From positions 142,129 to 206,128 of the forward strand of contig JAVLUZ010000756.1 of NCBI GenBank assembly GCA_036768485.1: 64,000 bases of DNA, read 5' to 3'. Origin of the DNA: Mermis nigrescens. Lineage: Eukaryota > Nematoda > Enoplea > Mermithida > Mermithidae. Below are positions 19,995 to 31,566 of this stretch, one piece after another. The notes beneath the pieces are model-generated. The model was not told the DNA's origin. It saw nothing but the letters and a program-made list of their open reading frames with translations, and searched no databases. Position 1 is the stretch's first letter, and every line of letters begins with the position of its first letter. The translations under genes were made by a program, and so were the position numbers.

Positions 19995-22330
19995 AGTTGT
20001 GTAAAATAGGGTTCTGAAAAAGGGTAAACGTTATTTAGGGGAACCGCATGATTGGACTTAGACATAACGAGTAAACGGACGGGAACACATTCCTTTTTAT
20101 GGCGTTCACTAGCCGGTAATTCTGAGAAATCTATGACTATCCCAGGGCAAACGGGACAACGTGGGACCTGAACTAGTACAATATCGCCTGGAATATATGC
20201 GCGTTTCTCCGAAATTAAATCGGAAAACGGCAATTTAGGCGATTGCAATAACCTATTTTGATGAACTAAATGAGTCACGAGCGGATTGTGAATATAGACA
20301 ATCCGAGCTGTTTCGGAAGTTGGCAATTCGGTGATACGATATGGACCCACTTGCTTAGGAGCAAGTTTGCCTTGGTTTGACGGAATAACTGCTTTGTTAT
20401 TCAGATAAACAATATCGTTAACCGAAAAAGTTGTTTCGGAAACGTTTTTATCATATTGTCGCTTCTGATGCGTACGCGCTTTCGCTAAATTAGTGGCTGC
20501 AGCCTCATGTAGGTCACGTAGGGAGTGAACTAGGCTGGCTAAGTACGCTTCAACTTGGTTAGACGATTCAGGGTCAAGGGTTAAATCATTCAAGATTTGA
20601 ATATCTAATGGAAAAGATGGCTCTCGACCATAAAGTAAGACAAATGGCGATAAATTCGTCGAGGCTTGAGGCGTTGCTCGATAGGCAAACAACGCAAATG
20701 GGAGATACTGTTCCCAATCATATTGGTCACGAGCACTTAGCTTCGATAAACAGTCGATCAACGTTCGGTTATACCTCTCAACCAAACCATCACATTGGGG
20801 ATGGTATGGTGTTGTAAAAATTTTCTGGATATGCAAAATTTTGCATATTTCAGAGACTAACGTTGATGTAAAATTGGATCCTTGATCTGTCAAAAAACGT
20901 CTAGGCACTCCGTGTCTAGGTATGATTTCACGAAGCAAAAGATTTGCAATCGTAGTAGCTTTTATGTCCGAAACAGGAAATGCTTCTACATATTTCGTGA
21001 AATAATCCATGAAAACTACAACTTGATCATTTCCAGAGATAGATTTTGGCATGTGAAGACAGTCACAAGCGATGAGATCAAAAGGAGCGCTAACTTCAAT
21101 CGGTTTTAGGGGTACCGATGCTGGAATTGACGAAATCTTACGTTGCAGACATGTATGGCAATTTTTACACCATGCAATGACATCGTTTTCCATTCTTGGC
21201 CACCAATATCTCATTTGGATATTGGGCAAAATTTTTCGGGCTGAGAAATGAGCACCAAAAATTGAATCATGAAATTTGGATAGGATAAAACGACGTAGAG
21301 ATTTAGGTATGACGAGTTGATAGATGACTTGGGGGCTACGTTTGGGTTGAAAACGTCGAAAAAGTAGATCTTGGCTGACGAAAAATTCATCGCGATACTT
21401 CTTCTCGGAAAGATCATCGAGGGAGTCGCGGATTTTGACGATTTCAGGGTCAAGTCGATGCTCTGCTAACAGTTTAGCTGGCGTTAGCATTTCTGCTTTT
21501 TCTGCATCTGTCAGCATATTTCTTTCATAATATACCGGTGGTACATTTCTATTCGCTTTTGACATAGTAGGTATGTCGGGCGGATTATCATCCTCTTCCG
21601 ACTCGGATTTCTCGGATTCTAGATTGGCTAAGTTCACAACTGCTTTTCTTTCAGCTTTGTACTTTCGCTCATTTTCATCATATTTGGGGTGACGCGAAAG
21701 TAAATCGGCGGCACAATTATAAGCACCGGGGACATACACAATTTTATACGTGTATTCTTGAAGCTTGAGTCCCCATCTTCGAAGACGACTAGACGGGTCT
21801 TTGACGTTTACTAGCCATGTTAAAGCTTGGTGGTCGGTTTCAACCACAAACTCTGTTCCATAAAGATAGTGACGATAGTATTTAATCGCCCACACAACGG
21901 CTAGAGCTTCTTTCTCTGACGTGGCGTAATTGCACTCAGCTGAATTCAAGACTCGGCTTGCATAGCTGAGTATGAAGCGATTACCCGACGGCAGATGCTT
22001 TTGGGTTAGAATTGCACCTAAAGCATAGTTGCTGGCATCAGTTGTCAAGATGAACTGATGTTTATCGTCAAACTTTGGCAATTGTAGGATTGGCGGAGAA
22101 GTGAAAGCATCCTTGATTTTTTCGAAAGCTTCTTGATGCTTTTCAGTCCAAACGAAAGGTATATCTTTTCGCAATAAGTTGAAAAGTGGCTTAGCTACTT
22201 TTGCGAGATCCTTTACGAACTTTTTGAACCAATGGACAAGGCCAAGGAATTTTTGTACACCTTTCACATTTTTCGGAGTCGGAAAACTTCTGTACATCTG
22301 CAACTTTCGTTGGGTCTGGCGCGATCCCAA
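19901..22330 (-). CDS. pol: Retrotransposon RNase H and integrase
   Basis: 809 codons open without a stop. RT thumb (about 1-90), RNase H with TTDASNYALGAIL (Asp97), Glu139, Asp167 and Asp209, an acidic spacer, the integrase zinc finger (His354, His361, Cys391, Cys394), a DD35E core (Asp423, Asp482, Glu518) and a GPY-type C-terminal module (GPYRI at 662). All catalytic residues are present. The C-terminus overlaps the start of the third reading frame by 94 bases. Confidence 0.94.
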   Translation of the reverse strand: MGSRQTQRKLQMYRSFPTPKNVKGVQKFLGLVHWFKKFVKDLAKVAKPLFNLLRKDIPFVWTEKHQEAFEKIKDAFTSPPILQLPKFDDKHQFILTTDASNYALGAILTQKHLPSGNRFILSYASRVLNSAECNYATSEKEALAVVWAIKYYRHYLYGTEFVVETDHQALTWLVNVKDPSSRLRRWGLKLQEYTYKIVYVPGAYNCAADLLSRHPKYDENERKYKAERKAVVNLANLESEKSESEEDDNPPDIPTMSKANRNVPPVYYERNMLTDAEKAEMLTPAKLLAEHRLDPEIVKIRDSLDDLSEKKYRDEFFVSQDLLFRRFQPKRSPQVIYQLVIPKSLRRFILSKFHDSIFGAHFSARKILPNIQMRYWWPRMENDVIAWCKNCHTCLQRKISSIPASVPLKPIEVSAPFDLIACDCLHMPKSISGNDQVVVFMDYFTKYVEAFPVSDIKATTIANLLLREIIPRHGVPRRFLTDQGSNFTSTLVSEICKILHIQKIFTTPYHPQCDGLVERYNRTLIDCLSKLSARDQYDWEQYLPFALFAYRATPQASTNLSPFVLLYGREPSFPLDIQILNDLTLDPESSNQVEAYLASLVHSLRDLHEAAATNLAKARTHQKRQYDKNVSETTFSVNDIVYLNNKAVIPSNQGKLAPKQVGPYRITELPTSETARIVYIHNPLVTHLVHQNRLLQSPKLPFSDLISEKRAYIPGDIVLVQVPRCPVCPGIVIDFSELPASERHKKECVPVRLLVMSKSNHAVPLNNVYPFSEPYFTQLCPTNCQKTWITTVQSSIATATRRPMSQNSS

Positions 22331-22990
22331 AAGAACTAATTCTATGCCCTAAAAATTGCACTTCGTTGTGGGCAAAATGGCATTTGTCCGGCTTAATGCG
22401 CAAATCTGCGTCACTTAAGGCCTTAAAAACTTTCTCTAAGTCTTGAAGATGTTCTGGGAAAGTTCGAGAAAAAACTATGATGTCGTCGATGTAAACTAGG
22501 CACTTGTTCCAGTTTAGTCCTGCTAGAACTAATTCCATTAAGCGCTGAAAATCTGCTGGCGCATTTTTGAGACCAAAAGGTAACACATTGAATTTGTAGT
22601 GACCGACAGGGCAAATGAAAGCTGTTTTCTCCCGTGATTCTTTATCTAACGGGATTTGCCAATAACCTGATTTGAGATCTAGCGTAGAAAAATACGCTGC
22701 CGATCCTAGAGCATCGAAATAATCTTTGATTTGAGGTAACGGATACACTTGGGTCTTGGTCACTTCATTTAGGCGACGATAGTCTACAACTGGACGCAAA
22801 GAACCATCCTTTTTACCGATTAGGAATAACGGACTAGCCCATGGGCTTGTAGTTGGACGAATCACTTTATCAGCTAACATTTCATCGATAACTGCTTGCA
22901 TCGCTTTTCGACGCGAATGTTCGACGCGATATGTTTTTCCTGTGATAGGCGGACTATCACCTGTATCGATATGATGCTTTAGGAGTGGCG
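22191..22990 (-). CDS. pol: Retrotransposon reverse transcriptase
   Basis: RT fingers and palm in a different frame from PR. Motifs in order: TSPWASPLFLIGKKDGSLRP, STLDLKSGYWQIPL with the first catalytic Asp, LPFGLKNAPADFQRLM and CLVYIDDIIVFS with the YIDD box (residues 137-140 from the Met at 22901). The frame is lost in an A-run at 22283-22286 (+ strand), after which the thumb and connection continue in the next frame. Confidence 0.92.
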
Positions 22991-24231
22991 TTCGGCCTAG
23001 AGGGTTCTCCTTTCAGGGCGAAAATTGAAGAGTAACGCTGGCACAGATCACGAACCTGCTGTTGCTGATGGGCATTTATTGCCGAACCATTTAAGGCTTT
23101 ATTGATTGATGCAAAAAGTTTGGGTGCTCTATCGTCTGATAGGGCGACATGAGACACGATTTCAGCTTCGGTCGTTAAGGAACCTATGAATTCTCCAATA
23201 TCTATGGTGATAGGTGATTTAGACGTGTTACAGACGCGAAGTGGGAAAACAGGAACTGATGTATCGATGATAGCTGGTGCGACGAACAGCGATTTGCTTA
23301 GCATGAAATCATTATCAGGTTCGAAAAGAGCAATTTCATCATTGAATTGACCACAACAAACATATCCGGGCGTCACAACTTCGTGACGCGGTTGAATGAC
23401 AATTGATTCGGTAACAGTTACGCGAGCACAAACTGGACACGCAGTTTGCGTATCAGGGTTTACGCGTAAATGTTTTTTGTCATTTGCGGATAGTAATTCG
23501 ACACAAAAGCCATTGGCAAAAGCACAATCTTCGACTGTGTTGACGAAAAGTAAAGCTTGTTTGCAAAAATCGAAGCCTAGAAGCAAATCTTCCGGTAAGT
23601 CATCAATGACTAAGACAACAGCCGGAGTGGTTTGTTCTGCGACTGTGATATGCATGATATAGGTGAAACGCACGGTTGCTGTCATTTTTCCAATTCCGTG
23701 AACAACATGCGCTGCTTGCTTTGGTGGCAATTTGAAACCTAAACGCAGGAAAGCGCTTGTGGTCATCATTGTGACTTGCGATCCTGTGTCAATTAACGCA
23801 GGGAGCTTTATTCCGTTGATTTCTGCTAATATTGTAGGCAAATTCGTAGATGCATGGCTAACAACGGTTTTATTAGCTGCATCCTGAGTTTTGACTTGCG
23901 AGTTTAGCTTTTCGTAGACTGCTAAACGTTTCTGTAAACAATGATATTCTTCGAGAAAAGCTTGAGATGCAAAAAGCTGTTCCGAATTTTCGGAAGTCGA
24001 GACAGACGAAGTTACGATGTTTTCGTTATTAGATGACGATTGGGTCGGTTGCGGTGGGGGAAACGTAACGGTGGGTGTGGAAGAAACCGAATACGTAACT
24101 GCCGGGGGGTTTGAACGCATAGGTTGCTGCGGAAATTGTCTATACGCGTTATTCGGCTGGCGATAATTCTGAGAATGTTCTGCAAAACGATTATTTGCAA
24201 ACATATTTCTTTCATTGTCATAGTATCGCAT
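22957..24231 (-). CDS. pro: Retrotransposon protease region
   Basis: In the same frame as Gag, after the second TGA. An Asn/Gln/Pro-rich spacer of about 90 residues precedes an aspartic protease with the catalytic DTG (ALIDTGSQVTMM, residue 148 of this segment) and a later DDLPEDLLLGFDF. The frame ends at 22957, just after the point near 23006 where a one-base length change shifts the reading into the RT frame. Confidence 0.85.
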   Translation of the reverse strand: MRYYDNERNMFANNRFAEHSQNYRQPNNAYRQFPQQPMRSNPPAVTYSVSSTPTVTFPPPQPTQSSSNNENIVTSSVSTSENSEQLFASQAFLEEYHCLQKRLAVYEKLNSQVKTQDAANKTVVSHASTNLPTILAEINGIKLPALIDTGSQVTMMTTSAFLRLGFKLPPKQAAHVVHGIGKMTATVRFTYIMHITVAEQTTPAVVLVIDDLPEDLLLGFDFCKQALLFVNTVEDCAFANGFCVELLSANDKKHLRVNPDTQTACPVCARVTVTESIVIQPRHEVVTPGYVCCGQFNDEIALFEPDNDFMLSKSLFVAPAIIDTSVPVFPLRVCNTSKSPITIDIGEFIGSLTTEAEIVSHVALSDDRAPKLFASINKALNGSAINAHQQQQVRDLCQRYSSIFALKGEPSRPNATPKASYRYR

Positions 24232-24297
24232 ATTACTGTAAGGATTACGGTAGTTCTGGCGATTACCATAATTTTGCCAAAAATCATTGCTCGGATG

Positions 24298-26319
24298 TCA
24301 AAAATCTTGACGGGAGTCATAATTTTGAGACGTAGATGGATACTGTGAGTTTTGAAACACACGAGAATTATACGGAGTACGGTAGTTTGATCGCCACGAT
24401 GATGAGTTGTTTTGAAACATTGGCCTGGATTGGCTACGGTATCGATTCGCGTACTCACTAGAATTGTGAGTTTTGCTGTTGCGATAATTTTGGTTGTTGT
24501 TTTGCTGACGCCGAAAACATTCATCTCTGGTGTGGCCCATGTGTTTGCAATACACGCAATATCGTTGCGCTAAAGCATTAGATGTCTCTGGACGCGATTG
24601 ACGAAAAGACGTAGATTGACGGGGGGTCTCATTTTGACTATACGTTGAACGCCGAAAATTATTTTTTGGCAACACGCTACTGGATGCTGCAGCGGCTGTT
24701 GCTGGTAAATACGGCGTAGGCTGCTTAGCTGAAGCATACTGTAGGTTCGCAAACTCTATGCAACGCGCAGCATGAAGAAAATCTTGAAGCGGTGCTTCAG
24801 GCGCTCTTTTGTAAGCTTTTCTCGCGATATCTGGATTCATCCCTTTTCTGAGCTGATGACGAAGCATTTTCTCAAAAGCTATCGAGTCAACTTGAATTTC
24901 TGGTTGAGCTCAAATGAGATCTTCGCGTAACGCCAAAAAATAAGCGTTCACAGACTCTGATGGGTGCTGTTTTCGCTCAAGAAATCTATCAAACAATGTA
25001 TCTGAGTCGATAGGACAAAACTCTGCAATTAATGCTTGTTTCGTGAGTTCATAAGATTCGCGAACGTCGTTGGGTAGGGAGCAAAACAATCTAGTCATAT
25101 AGGTATCGAAAAACGATGGCAACAAATCTAGACACAATCTTTCATCAATTCTATAGCCATTTGCTAATCGCTCAAGTTCGTGAAAAAATCCACGAATATC
25201 TGTTTTTTCACCTTGAAAAAACTTCTTATTGGCTATCGTGTACTGAATTTGTTGCAAAAATGGACCTCTATTCATAGAATCAGCTAGGTAGCAAATACCT
25301 GTATTCTCTGAGCTATCAGACGACGTGTCACAGTGGCGACGCCGTGAACGTCTTGAAGAAGATCTATGACGCCTGGGACTTTCCGGCGGAGAGTCAGTAG
25401 CTTGATCAGGATAGTGAACTCTTCGGTTCTGTTGATTCTGAGGTGGGTTCTGATCCAGCGGGATCGATGCACCTGTATTTGGCACAAAAATTTGATTCTG
25501 CGGAATATGCATCGCATGAAGTGGCGGTAGTTCAGCATTTACGGGATTAGCTTGGTTCTCTGCCGGCTGAACGGCTGGCAAAACGATCTGTACTCGCGGA
25601 GACAGTTCAACATTTGCAAAACGAGCTAAATGTTGCTGTTCAGCGTTTACAGAGACGGTAGGACGCGATAAACGTGACGCGATTTGCTGATTAGGAAGCA
25701 CTGGAACAGACGAACGACGGACGGGCATTGACGTTGCAAGCTGCACGCGCGAATCCGAGTCAGCATTTGCAAAGCGAGCTAAATGCTGCTGGTCCGCGTT
25801 TGCAGTGACGTTGGGCACCGGTTGTGGCTCAACAGGCTGCAAATCAGGGTTTGCAGAGTTTGCATTTTGCAATTGCGCATGCACATGCTCAACGGCTATA
25901 CGTTCAAGCCGATTTTCCAAATCTTGCATATGCGCAAACATCGCATTCAAGAGATTATTTGAATTGCCATTTTCGGTTATCCGATTCACATTTGTGTCGG
26001 AAACCGATTGTTGCGGATTAGGAATCGTCGTTTCATTCAAAATTTGACGAAGAGTGATATTGTCGTCGTTTGCAACTTGATTATCTATCGGAGAGTCAAC
26101 ACTGTTGTCCTGAGTTTGGACACCTAGCGTTTGATTTGTATTCACAACGCTGTCTGCGCTTGCACAATTTTGTGCACTGGCGCTATGATCGGAATCTGAG
26201 TCATTTGACACACTTCTAGATGATTTCGGAGTATTAGCCTGCTTAGGCGACTTATCTGGGGTTTTTCTCCCCGTTTTGGTCATTTTTCCTGCTAGTTTCT
26301 TGCCTGGCATGGCAGACAA
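24298..26319 (-). CDS. gag: Retrotransposon Gag, interrupted by TGA
   Basis: Structural protein of the particle. It starts at ATG 26319 with a basic N-terminus, then a long Gln/Asn/Ser-rich low-complexity region, then a helical capsid-like region (about codons 355-500) with FFHELERLANGYRIDERLCL and LFDRFLERKQHPSESVNAYF. A TGA at 24910-24912 interrupts the frame; reading continues in frame to a single CCHC zinc knuckle, CVYCKHMGHTRDEC, and a second TGA at 24298-24300. Pro follows in the same frame. Whether the TGAs are decay or readthrough is discussed in findings. Confidence 0.85.
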
Positions 26320-26520
26320 TTGAGATTAAGATCAGGACAAAAAATTTATGTCACAACCCCAATCTCGACCAAGAAAAATACGCACACGAACACAATAGAG
26401 TCAAAAATGCACACGAACAGTGAAATGTTAAGAATGCACACGAACACAATATGGTTACACAAAGTGGAATATTTTTGAAAATTTTTAGGCAGAAAATGAA
26501 ACGATGTTAGCTCGGCCGGT

Positions 26521-26538
26521 CGTCGTGAATGACCTCCA
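26521..26538 (-). promoter_or_regulatory. Probable primer-binding site
   Basis: One base inside the 5' LTR the element strand reads TGGAGGTCATTCACGACG. The TGG start and position fit pairing with the 3' CCA end of a tRNA. I cannot name the tRNA. Confidence 0.6.
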
Positions 26539-26539
26539 A

Positions 26540-27783
26540 TGTAAACGTAGGCCGAACCTACGTTCACTTGCTTACTTATGCCCGAGACTTAAGCTCACGC
26601 GCTCGCACAAAAGGCGACTCGGGGGTAAGGCCCGGCCTATCAAGATAGCCCGGCCCTCTACTGCACGCACCTAGTGAAACTTACTTACTTAACCCCTTTT
26701 GAGATTAAGTACCTAAATAATGTAAGTTCCCCGGAAACCTAATTGAGGGCTCAAAAAGATTATTATTTAACTTGTTTTGGGACCGAATTCCGGTGCTTGA
26801 AAATATTGAAGGTTCCTAAGTATAGTGTAGCACAAGGACAGAATTCAACAGCACGGAAATTCAACCGAGCCCAACATCGTTAATTAAATAATTAATTTTT
26901 ACAATATTTTTGGACAGAAAATTATGAAGCAATGAAAAACGCGACAGCATGAAGATGCATGCTGCCGACTGTCGTGTTACGCTAATCGGTTAAAAACAAC
27001 ACTATAATTACGAGGGCACGTAGCCCGCCAACGGCATACAACAAATGCCGTGAAGGCACACAAATAAAATAACAAATGCGTAGGGGCGAAAAGAGCCTGC
27101 CCACTACGCGACGAATACGACGAGATTTCCCTGCAGCCACACAGGGGAAAACACAGGGAGACTACGTGCGGAAAAATACGTCGCACGGAAAAGAAAACAG
27201 GCACAGCATAGAAGCTGGCGAAAAACCGGGAAGCTCAATGTAAAATGAAAAAATCTTAAAGTGCCGGAATGATCGTAATATCGTCAAAACTGCGCTCGCA
27301 CGCAGTTTTAAACGATACGAAAAAGAGGCGTATCAAACGCGGACAAAGAAACGCGGAATGGATCTACGAGAATAACAATAGGCCTATGGGCAAAGCTTAC
27401 GGTAAAGAATGTACAAACGAAATAGGCACGAATATGAGACACACACATATGGAGTTTTAACACACGTATGATATGATAGCACACATACCAATTCGTACTC
27501 AAGTCGCATTAAGCCCGAGTGCCCATTTTCCTATCCCGGATTTTTATTGAAAATATGTGTGGGAAAGGAAATGAAGATATGATAATTTTAAGAGGGAAGG
27601 TGGTCCCGGGCGACACACTAAAGCGTTACGCTGAGTGGTCGCGTACGTGCAAATGGAAATTAAGCACGAAATTGAGCATCTGGGGCAAACAGTCATCGGA
27701 ATGTATGTACAACATAGCACAAAACGAATGGAATTTCGCGTTGAACCAACGCAACGAAAATGGGGTGTAGAGCCTTCTCTACA
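26540..27783 (-). repeat. 5' LTR of the Gypsy element
   Basis: 1244 bp, bounded TGTA...TACA. It is near-identical to the left LTR and diverges exactly at 26539 and 27784. TTTATT at 27543-27548 (AATAAA on the element strand) could be its polyadenylation signal. Small ORFs inside it are not genes. Confidence 0.95.
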
Positions 27784-28327
27784 TATTTTTGCACTCGAAG
27801 TGCATCATCATAGCAAAAACTCCTAATCCGTATTAAGCTAAACCATCTTTACATGCTTTGACAGTTATTACTTTCATTTAGTGCAATTTTTATGCTCTTG
27901 CTGACTTTGTATGTTGTTTTCTTTGAAAATTATTTTTGAAAGAGGTATAACTAAAAAACTACTACAATGCACAAGAATAGGCGCCTAGTGGACATTCATG
28001 CAAAGACAAGAAAAAATATACATATTTCTGTTGCATTAAACCATTTGAAAAGCTGGAATGGAATAAACCGCTAAATATTTCATAAGAACCTTGTTTTCCC
28101 ATTTTGTGTTTTTGTGATATCACTGTTGGGTCAAAAAATGCTTATTCTGTACTACTCTATAACTTTTCATCAAGCTAAACCATTAAAAACGATGTAACTG
28201 AAGCCAAAACGAGGCTAGACAATGTTTTGGACACATGGATAAGGAAGAACAGAAAGAGTGCCAATAAAGTGATTCATTGTGCCTCCGGCATAAGGCATGG
28301 TAAATATAGGGTTAATTGACTAGCATG
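27784..28327. other. No feature recognised
   Basis: Host sequence flanking the 5' LTR. It carries the right-hand TATT duplication at 27784-27787. No ORF or repeat supported. Confidence 0.5.
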
Positions 28328-29068
28328 TATAGTCTGTTTCATTTATTCGAGAGCTTTCTCAGTAAATTTTTTAGGCTACAGTATGCCTAAGTAGGTGATT
28401 TATTGCAACTCGATAGAAAAGTTGAGGGGGGGCGAGCGGCCGCCATTCTCTCATTTTTACTGCACTAAACCGTCCATATGGACTTAAACCCTAACACTAC
28501 TATACAGAAATATAAGAAAATGTATGGTTTAAAGAAATTGACATATTTTCCGTTCTATTGGTCAGAAGTCGTTTGATTTTATCTTGTTAGATGCGCAAGT
28601 TAATACTTGTGCAAATATAAGCTTTTTAATCATTCACGGTTTACTGTAGCGAGTAAAAAATCACTTTGAAGTACGATGCTGAAATTTTGTTGTTGAACCA
28701 AAATACCCCGAGAAACCAAAATACCCCTCTAGAAATCAAAATACCCCTCTAGCAATCAAAATACCCCCTAGAATTCAATTTTTAAAAATCTTTTCGTTTT
28801 TTCGCAATTTTTTGATGCCAATGGATAGTGCTCGATGAGAAACATCGAAAAATGGTGTTTTTGGCCATACCACAACTTTTAAGGCCATTTTTTGACCTTT
28901 GAAAAATCTTGCACCCCCCACCCAGAATTTCTTGCCGCCCACGTATGGTGGCGGGTCTTCGGATCTGCCCAGTTTTTAGACTTCTCAATTATATTGTCGT
29001 AACCCTAGGCCTATTGTCGATGAAAATTCTTTGAATTTATGCACGGAAGTTATGTGAAACAGACTGTA
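28328..29068 (+). mobile_element. Family M MITE with nested truncated family A copy
   Basis: TA, then TAGTCTGTTTCA at the left and TGTGAAACAGACTG then TA at the right. Holds family A copy 28697-28947. Two bases beyond it the foldback element 29071-29998 begins. Confidence 0.62.
28697..28947 (+). mobile_element. Family A MITE, copy 7 (left end lost)
   Basis: Begins inside the C-rich part (AAAATACCCCGAGAAACC) without the CACACCTGGG end. The right end CCGCCCACGTATG is intact. Nested in family M 28328-29068. Confidence 0.8.
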
Positions 29069-29070
29069 AA

Positions 29071-29998
29071 CTAGCAGAGAAAAATGCTCCGATGGAACAA
29101 AAAAGGTAAATTTATTTGAATTTCTTCATTGCTTGTAAAAGGAGGGGACTAGGGAAAATTTCCCTATATGCGCAGAAGCCATAGGAATGTGCTTAACAGT
29201 TAGACTTCCCCTAAACAACGCAAAAATCTAAGTATATCCTGCGGCCTTTGCGCGTTAATGCAGATTTTCCGTAGTATTCGTAATTTCGATTATGATGGCT
29301 AGTATTTTGATTACTTCATTTTGGAAAATTTAAAGAAATCTTTTGTGGTTTTTCCAGAAAACTATTGAGTTGGCCAAATAAGTGTAAAGTTTACACTATT
29401 ATCTTTTACTCCAGAGCATTGTGGACACACCTGGGCGTGGGGGGGTTGGGGGGGGGGGTATGCACCCCCCAGAAAACCAAAAATACCCCCAGAAATCAAA
29501 ATACCCCCCCAGAATTCAATTTTTGAAAATTTTTTCGTTTTTTTCGCAATATTTTGATGCCAATGGATAGTGCTTGATGAGAAACGTCGAAAAATGGTGT
29601 TTTTATCGCCATACCACCATTTTTAAGGCCATTTTTCGACCTTCAAAAAAATCTTGCACCCCCCCCCAGAATTTTCTTGCTGCCCACGTATGATTGTGGA
29701 TGGTCAAGATTTCATTAAATAAGTAATACATTGATTATTTAATAGTCATGAAAGTGTCTTCAATGCTCTTTTGCGAAACACTCAAATACGCTTTGTGACT
29801 ACACCCTCATTTTCACAGGCTGCAGAATATACTTCGATTTTTGCGTTGTTTAGGGGAAGTCTAACTGTTAAGCACATTCCTATGACTTCTGCGCATATAG
29901 GGAAATTTTTCCTAGTCCCCTCCTTATACATCCTTAGCAATGAAGAAATTAAAGTATATTTACCTTTTTTGTTCCATCGGATCATTTTTCTTTGCTAG
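29071..29998. mobile_element. Foldback element FB2 with nested family A copy
   Basis: Arms 29071-29253 and about 29819-29998, same arm sequence family as FB1 (TGCTCCGATGGAACAAAAAA; GGAGGGGACTAGG). Family A copy 29426-29692 is inserted in the spacer. The spacer also carries the perfect palindrome-like AGTGTAAAGTTTACACT at 29381. Confidence 0.75.
29426..29692 (+). mobile_element. Family A MITE, copy 8
   Basis: 267 bp, perfect duplication ATTGTGGA (29418-29425, 29693-29700). Inside the spacer of foldback FB2. Confidence 0.92.
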
Positions 29999-30059
29999 AT
30001 CCATACTTTTATTTAATAATTCAGAATAATTCAGGCCATATATCCGTAGGTGGGCAACG

Positions 30060-31400
30060 TCAAAATTCTGAGGGGTGCAAGTAGCTGAAAAAATATCTTT
30101 TTTTGTCTCGAATCCTTTACACCAAAATGATCACAGATCAAGAAATATTGCGCTAAAAGAGAAACACAATTTTACGTTTTAAGATATTGTAGCCCTCTAC
30201 ATTACAAAAGCAATTGGACTGCACAGAAACCAAAATTGAGCTGGATAAGCTTTAGGATACGCCAACAGTAAAAAATTCGTTTACTTTACACTTTTGTGCA
30301 ACAACCATTGAGTGTAAAGAAATTTTAAGTTCAGACTCGTAATCTACAACTCAAAGGCAACATTTTTAAAAAAGATGGCCCTCCGCTAATTGTTTGATAC
30401 CCAATGCTCTGGGCGGAAAAGTGCTTCTCAGTGTAAACTTTACACTTGTGCTAATAACGCAATATTGGATGTATAGAAACAAAATAAACTAGGATCTGTA
30501 ACGCTAAGGTCAGGGCACATTTCAAGCATAATTAGCATGTTCCGCCTACTTAGCGGAGTAGTTAGAGAAATTTCGTTTTTCGTCTCGAACCTTTTACACT
30601 AAAACAATCACAGATCGAGAAATATTGCGTTGAAAGAGAAAAAATTTTACGTTTTGAGATGTTGTAACCCTCTAATTATAAAAACAATTGGACTGCACAG
30701 AAACCAAAATTGATTTAAATAAGTTTTAGGACACGCTAACAGTAAAAAATTCGTTTACTTTGCATTTTTATGCAACAACTATTAAGTGTAAAGAAATTTT
30801 TATTTCAGATTCGTAATCTACAACTCAGGGGCAACATTTTTACAAAAATTGGCCCTTCGCAAATTGTTTAATAACCAATGCTCTGGGCGGAAAAAGTGCT
30901 TCTCAGTGTAAACTTTACACTTGTGCATATAACGCAATATTGGGTGTATAGAAACAAAATAAACTAGGATTTGCAACACTAAGGTCAGGGCACATTCTAA
31001 ACATAATTAGCATGTTCCCCCTTGGCGGAGTAGCTGAAGAAACTTCGTTTTTCGTCTCGAACTTTTTACACTAAAACGATCAAATTGAGGAATAATGCGT
31101 TAAAAAAATTTTTGTTCCTGAGATATTGTAACCCTCTACATTATTAAACCAATTGGACTGACAGAAACCAAAATTGAGTTAGATAAGCGGAAGGACACGC
31201 AAAGAGTAAAAAAACACATACTTTTCACTTTTGTGTAACAACTATTAATTGTAAAGAAATTTCAACTTCAGGTTCGTAATCTACAACTCAGGGGCAACAT
31301 TTAAAAAAATTGGCCCTCTGCAAATCATTCGATTTCTAGGTTTACACTTTACACACTCATTGCTTACTCAGTATCGAGTGTAAACAAAAAAAAAAGATGG
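30060..31400 (+). repeat. Tandem array of ~475-bp units
   Basis: About 2.7 units beginning GTAGCTGAAA (30081), GTAGTTAGAG (30558) and GTAGCTGAAG (31030). Each has GTGTAAACTTTACACTTG (30430, 30904) and GTCTCGAA blocks. The first unit starts inside a relic of a family A end (GTAGGTGGGCAACGTC, 30047). Confidence 0.75.
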
Positions 31401-31535
31401 GCATCGAATTTTTTAATTATCCATCGATTAGAAAAAACCGCAACTCCCAGGTGTGTGCCGTTGTTGCTGTGAGGGGGACACAAATTTCGCACTCGCTGTA
31501 ATAAACATATAAGAAAAAGGATGGACAAGTATGAT

Positions 31536-31566
31536 ATAGGTAGCGTAGCGCTATCGCGCTACCTAT
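31536..31566. repeat. Terminal-type hairpin
   Basis: ATAGGTAGCG, 11-base loop, CGCTACCTAT. A weaker partner, ATAGGTA CGCGC TACCTAT, sits at 9737-9755 at the same place in the related locus. Confidence 0.85.

Larger units (their letters stand above)
11932..27783 (-). mobile_element. Ty3/Gypsy-type LTR retrotransposon, 15.85 kb, broken
   Basis: Complete in structure: 5' LTR 26540-27783, PBS next to it, gag-pro, RT, RNase H-integrase, a third reading frame, polypurine tract and 3' LTR 11932-13175. Flanking TATT (11928-11931 and 27784-27787) is the target duplication. Order PR-RT-RH-IN and the GPY-like motif after IN place it in Ty3/Gypsy (Metaviridae). It is unusually long because about 6.7 kb lies between IN and the 3' LTR; 2.58 kb of that is a later hAT insertion at 15074-17653. 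By eye the LTRs differ at about 16 of 1244 positions, so the insertion is fairly recent. Two in-frame TGA codons and several single-base frameshifts make this copy non-functional. Confidence 0.95.

Noticed and set aside
24012..24524. 170-codon minus-strand ORF overlapping gag
   Set aside because: Out-of-frame shadow of the Asn/Arg-rich Gag C-terminus and Pro N-terminus.
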